Assembly: GCA_003165495.1 (NCBI GenBank)
Contig: PMMB01000062.1
Location: forward strand, 11,316-19,105
Direction: 5' to 3'
DNA: 7,790 nt
Origin: Gammaproteobacteria bacterium
GTDB lineage: Bacteria; Pseudomonadota; Gammaproteobacteria; Steroidobacterales; Steroidobacteraceae
Position 1 is the stretch's first letter. Each line of letters starts with the position of its first letter. The notes beneath the pieces are model-generated. The model was not told the origin of the DNA. It worked only from the letters and a program-made list of their open reading frames with translations, and did not search any database. Below are positions 6,028 through 7,790 of the stretch, one piece after another. A program made the translations under genes and the position numbers.

Positions 6028-7269
6028 ATGGGTACGGTGCAGTTCATGAGCGCCGATCGACTTCCCACAGCAGATCTACCGGACTCCCCGCAGGCCCGCC
6101 AGCTGCAGGCAGGGTTTGCGTGGCTGGCATTCTGTCCGGACCTCGAAGCGGAATTCCGGCGCGCTCATTTCGAAGAGAAGTTGGTGCATACGCGCGTGAA
6201 TTTGTGTGTGGCGGTGGTCATTGCCATGGCCTTTTCCGTCATGGATTCGATACTCCTCGGCCCCGAGCTCAACCGCGTTCCCAGCATGATCCACATGCTC
6301 ATCATCATTCCGACCCTGCTCATCGGTCTGGCGTCGAGTTTCGCCCCGCAACGCCATCGTATCTATCCACCGCTCGCGATGATCGCGTCGAGCATACTCG
6401 GCCTCGGTGTGGCAGCGATTCAAATCATCGCCATGCGGGGCGGTATGCCGATATTGTTTCCCGGCTTGATGTTGATCGTTATTTTCATCTACCTCATGGC
6501 CGGGCTCATTTTTTATCATGCGGTCGCCGCGAACGTGATCGTCCTGTTCGGGTATCTTGCCATGGGCACCACGCTACAGTTGCCGGGCCGCGAGTTCGCC
6601 TATGACGCGCTGGCGCTGGTCGTTGCCAATTTGTTCTGCGCGTCAGTCGTCTACTTGCACGAAAAAACCAGTCGTATGCGCTTTCTCGAAGCCTGTCTGC
6701 TGCGCGAAATGGTGGCGCGCGACGGTCTGACCGGCATACAGAACCGCCGCATGTTCGACCAGCACATTCTGCGCGTTTGGCAACAAGCCGTGCGCGCGGA
6801 GCAGCGTGTGGCGTTGCTCCTCGTGGATATCGACTGTTTCAAGGACTACAACGATCGCTACGGACATCAGGCGGGCGACGAATGCTTACGCGCCGTGGCC
6901 GTTACCTTGAGTCAGTGTGCGCGCAGACCCCTCGATTTCGTGGCACGTTACGGCGGTGAAGAGTTCGCGGTCGTGCTGTACGAAGCGAGTCGCGAATACG
7001 TCGCAGAGGTGCTGACGCGAATTCAGCGTTCCATAGCGGAACTCAATATTCCCCATGAGGCATCCCTAGTGGCCAGCCGGCTGACGGTGAGCATCGGTGC
7101 GGCCTTCATCCTGCCGAGCAGCAGTCGTACGCACGAAGGATTGATCCAACTTGCCGATGAAGCCCTGTATAGCGCCAAAGAACAGGGCAGAAACCGAGTG
7201 GTCGTGATGGAAGCCGAATACCACACCTTGAGAACCGGACGCTTCGAAAAACGTCAGCGCGCCGTCTAG
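6028..7269 (+). CDS. Membrane-bound diguanylate cyclase (6-TM sensor + GGDEF)
   Basis: A 413-residue inner-membrane enzyme that should make cyclic di-GMP from two GTP. Six hydrophobic segments are visible at about 57-77, 87-105, 114-136, 141-162, 164-183 and 191-210. A short linker leads into the GGDEF domain (about 223-395). RDGLTGIQNRR (231-241), LLLVDIDCFKDYNDRYGH (263-280, with D267 a metal ligand) and the signature GGEEF (309-313) are intact. RPLD (300-303), five residues before GGEEF, is a full RxxD inhibitory site, so product feedback is expected. VSIGAAF (354-360) and ADEALYSAKEQGRN (376-389) close the domain. I do not recognise the membrane sensor as a named family; it resembles MASE-type regions in layout. 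An in-frame TAG directly precedes 6028, so this is the earliest start, but it has no ribosome site; ATG 6046 is an alternative. The call is sure; the signal is unknown. Confidence 0.94.
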   Translation: MGTVQFMSADRLPTADLPDSPQARQLQAGFAWLAFCPDLEAEFRRAHFEEKLVHTRVNLCVAVVIAMAFSVMDSILLGPELNRVPSMIHMLIIIPTLLIGLASSFAPQRHRIYPPLAMIASSILGLGVAAIQIIAMRGGMPILFPGLMLIVIFIYLMAGLIFYHAVAANVIVLFGYLAMGTTLQLPGREFAYDALALVVANLFCASVVYLHEKTSRMRFLEACLLREMVARDGLTGIQNRRMFDQHILRVWQQAVRAEQRVALLLVDIDCFKDYNDRYGHQAGDECLRAVAVTLSQCARRPLDFVARYGGEEFAVVLYEASREYVAEVLTRIQRSIAELNIPHEASLVASRLTVSIGAAFILPSSSRTHEGLIQLADEALYSAKEQGRNRVVVMEAEYHTLRTGRFEKRQRAV

Positions 7270-7289
7270 CATCGCGCGGATTGCAGCGC

Positions 7290-7790
7290 TCAAGGCCGAT
7301 AGACCGCGATTCGCGCCTCTTCGCCGGACTTTCTGCCGGCGCGAAACATTCCTTCTGAATTGAATTCCATGGCGATCTCGCCGCCGCGGTCGATCGCGAT
7401 GACTCCTCCCTCGCCGCCCAGCTTAGGTAGTTCCTCGAGCACGACTTCGCCCACCGCTTCGCTCAAGGTGCGGCCGCCGAAGCGGATCCGCGAACAAATA
7501 TCGTGCGCCACCGCGGCGCGAATGAAAACTTCCCCATGCCCGGTGGCCGACACGGCGCACGAGCGGTCGTCCGCGTAGGTACCCGCACCGATGATGGGTG
7601 AATCGCCGATGCGGTTATAGCGTTTTCCCGTCATGCCGCCGGTGGAGGTGGCCGCGGCCAGGCGGCCGTCGACGTCCAGCGCGACCGCTCCCACCGTACC
7701 TACGTGGGATATGGTCAGCGCCGACAGTCCGGCGTCGCCGCTGCGAATGCGTTCGAGCTGCCGCCAACGCTCCGGAGTGTGAAAGTAGCT
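7290..7790 (-). CDS. iaaA: Isoaspartyl peptidase/L-asparaginase, C-terminal part (cut by window edge)
   Basis: The last 166 codons of an Ntn-hydrolase of the plant-type asparaginase family (E. coli IaaA/EcAIII); the frame is open to 7790. The precursor cleaves itself before a threonine that becomes the nucleophile. That threonine is seen in HVGTVGAVALD, codon 7697-7695, so the fragment holds the whole beta subunit plus the end of alpha (SYFHTPERWRQLERIRSGD). Further family motifs follow: LAAATSTGGMTGKRYNRIGD with the substrate-binding Arg and Asp, SPIIGAGTYADD, SATGHGEVFIR, LPKLGGEGGVIAID and FNSEGMFRAG. It hydrolyses beta-aspartyl dipeptides left by damaged Asn/Asp, and asparagine. It appears catalytically complete in this part. 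It converges on the diguanylate cyclase gene with 20 nt between stops; promoter and start are outside the window. Confidence 0.93.
   Translation of the reverse strand, partial: SYFHTPERWRQLERIRSGDAGLSALTISHVGTVGAVALDVDGRLAAATSTGGMTGKRYNRIGDSPIIGAGTYADDRSCAVSATGHGEVFIRAAVAHDICSRIRFGGRTLSEAVGEVVLEELPKLGGEGGVIAIDRGGEIAMEFNSEGMFRAGRKSGEEARIAVYRP

Noticed and set aside
7322..7341. CGCCGG/CCGGCG inverted repeat as a terminator for the cyclase gene
   Set aside because: It lies within the conserved C-terminal coding part of the isoaspartyl peptidase and has no T run on either side.

Overview
The window looks like an ordinary chromosomal segment from a GC-rich proteobacterium, most likely a gammaproteobacterium. 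The E. coli-type GshA, the FadI/Xanthomonas-like thiolase, the GabD N-terminus and the EcAIII-type isoaspartyl peptidase all point that way. I cannot name a genus. I see no mobile element, tRNA, rRNA or CRISPR array.

Layout. At the left edge, on the minus strand, a FadI-like thiolase (173-1459) is followed 31 nt downstream by the 5' end of a GabD/DavD-type semialdehyde dehydrogenase (1-141, cut by the window edge). A 73-bp divergent intergenic region (1460-1532) holds a plausible promoter for each direction. From it a tightly packed plus-strand run departs: a DUF885-family lipoprotein (1533-3236), an exported SRPBCC/START-like protein (3236-3814, 1-nt overlap), a RidA-family lipoprotein (3811-4299, 4-nt GTGA overlap) and gshA (4324-5904, TTG start, 24 nt downstream). 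After a 123-nt gap comes a six-helix membrane diguanylate cyclase (6028-7269). It converges, with only 20 nt between stop codons, on a minus-strand isoaspartyl peptidase/asparaginase (7290-7790, N-terminal part outside the window).

How the genes may work together. The thiolase and semialdehyde dehydrogenase would fit the two ends of glutarate/5-aminovalerate (lysine) breakdown, or GABA and beta-oxidation functions. This is inference. The three genes before gshA form the most unusual part. All three products carry export signals. The first has a lipobox without an inner-membrane retention residue, the second a cleavable signal peptide, and the third a lipobox with Asp at +2. Two of the three, the DUF885 and RidA homologues, lack residues their families use for catalysis. 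They look like a translationally coupled envelope cassette of binding proteins or diverged enzymes, attached to glutathione synthesis. The first gene appears to be read from a leaderless transcript: a perfect TATAAT lies 6 nt before its ATG, with no Shine-Dalgarno sequence.
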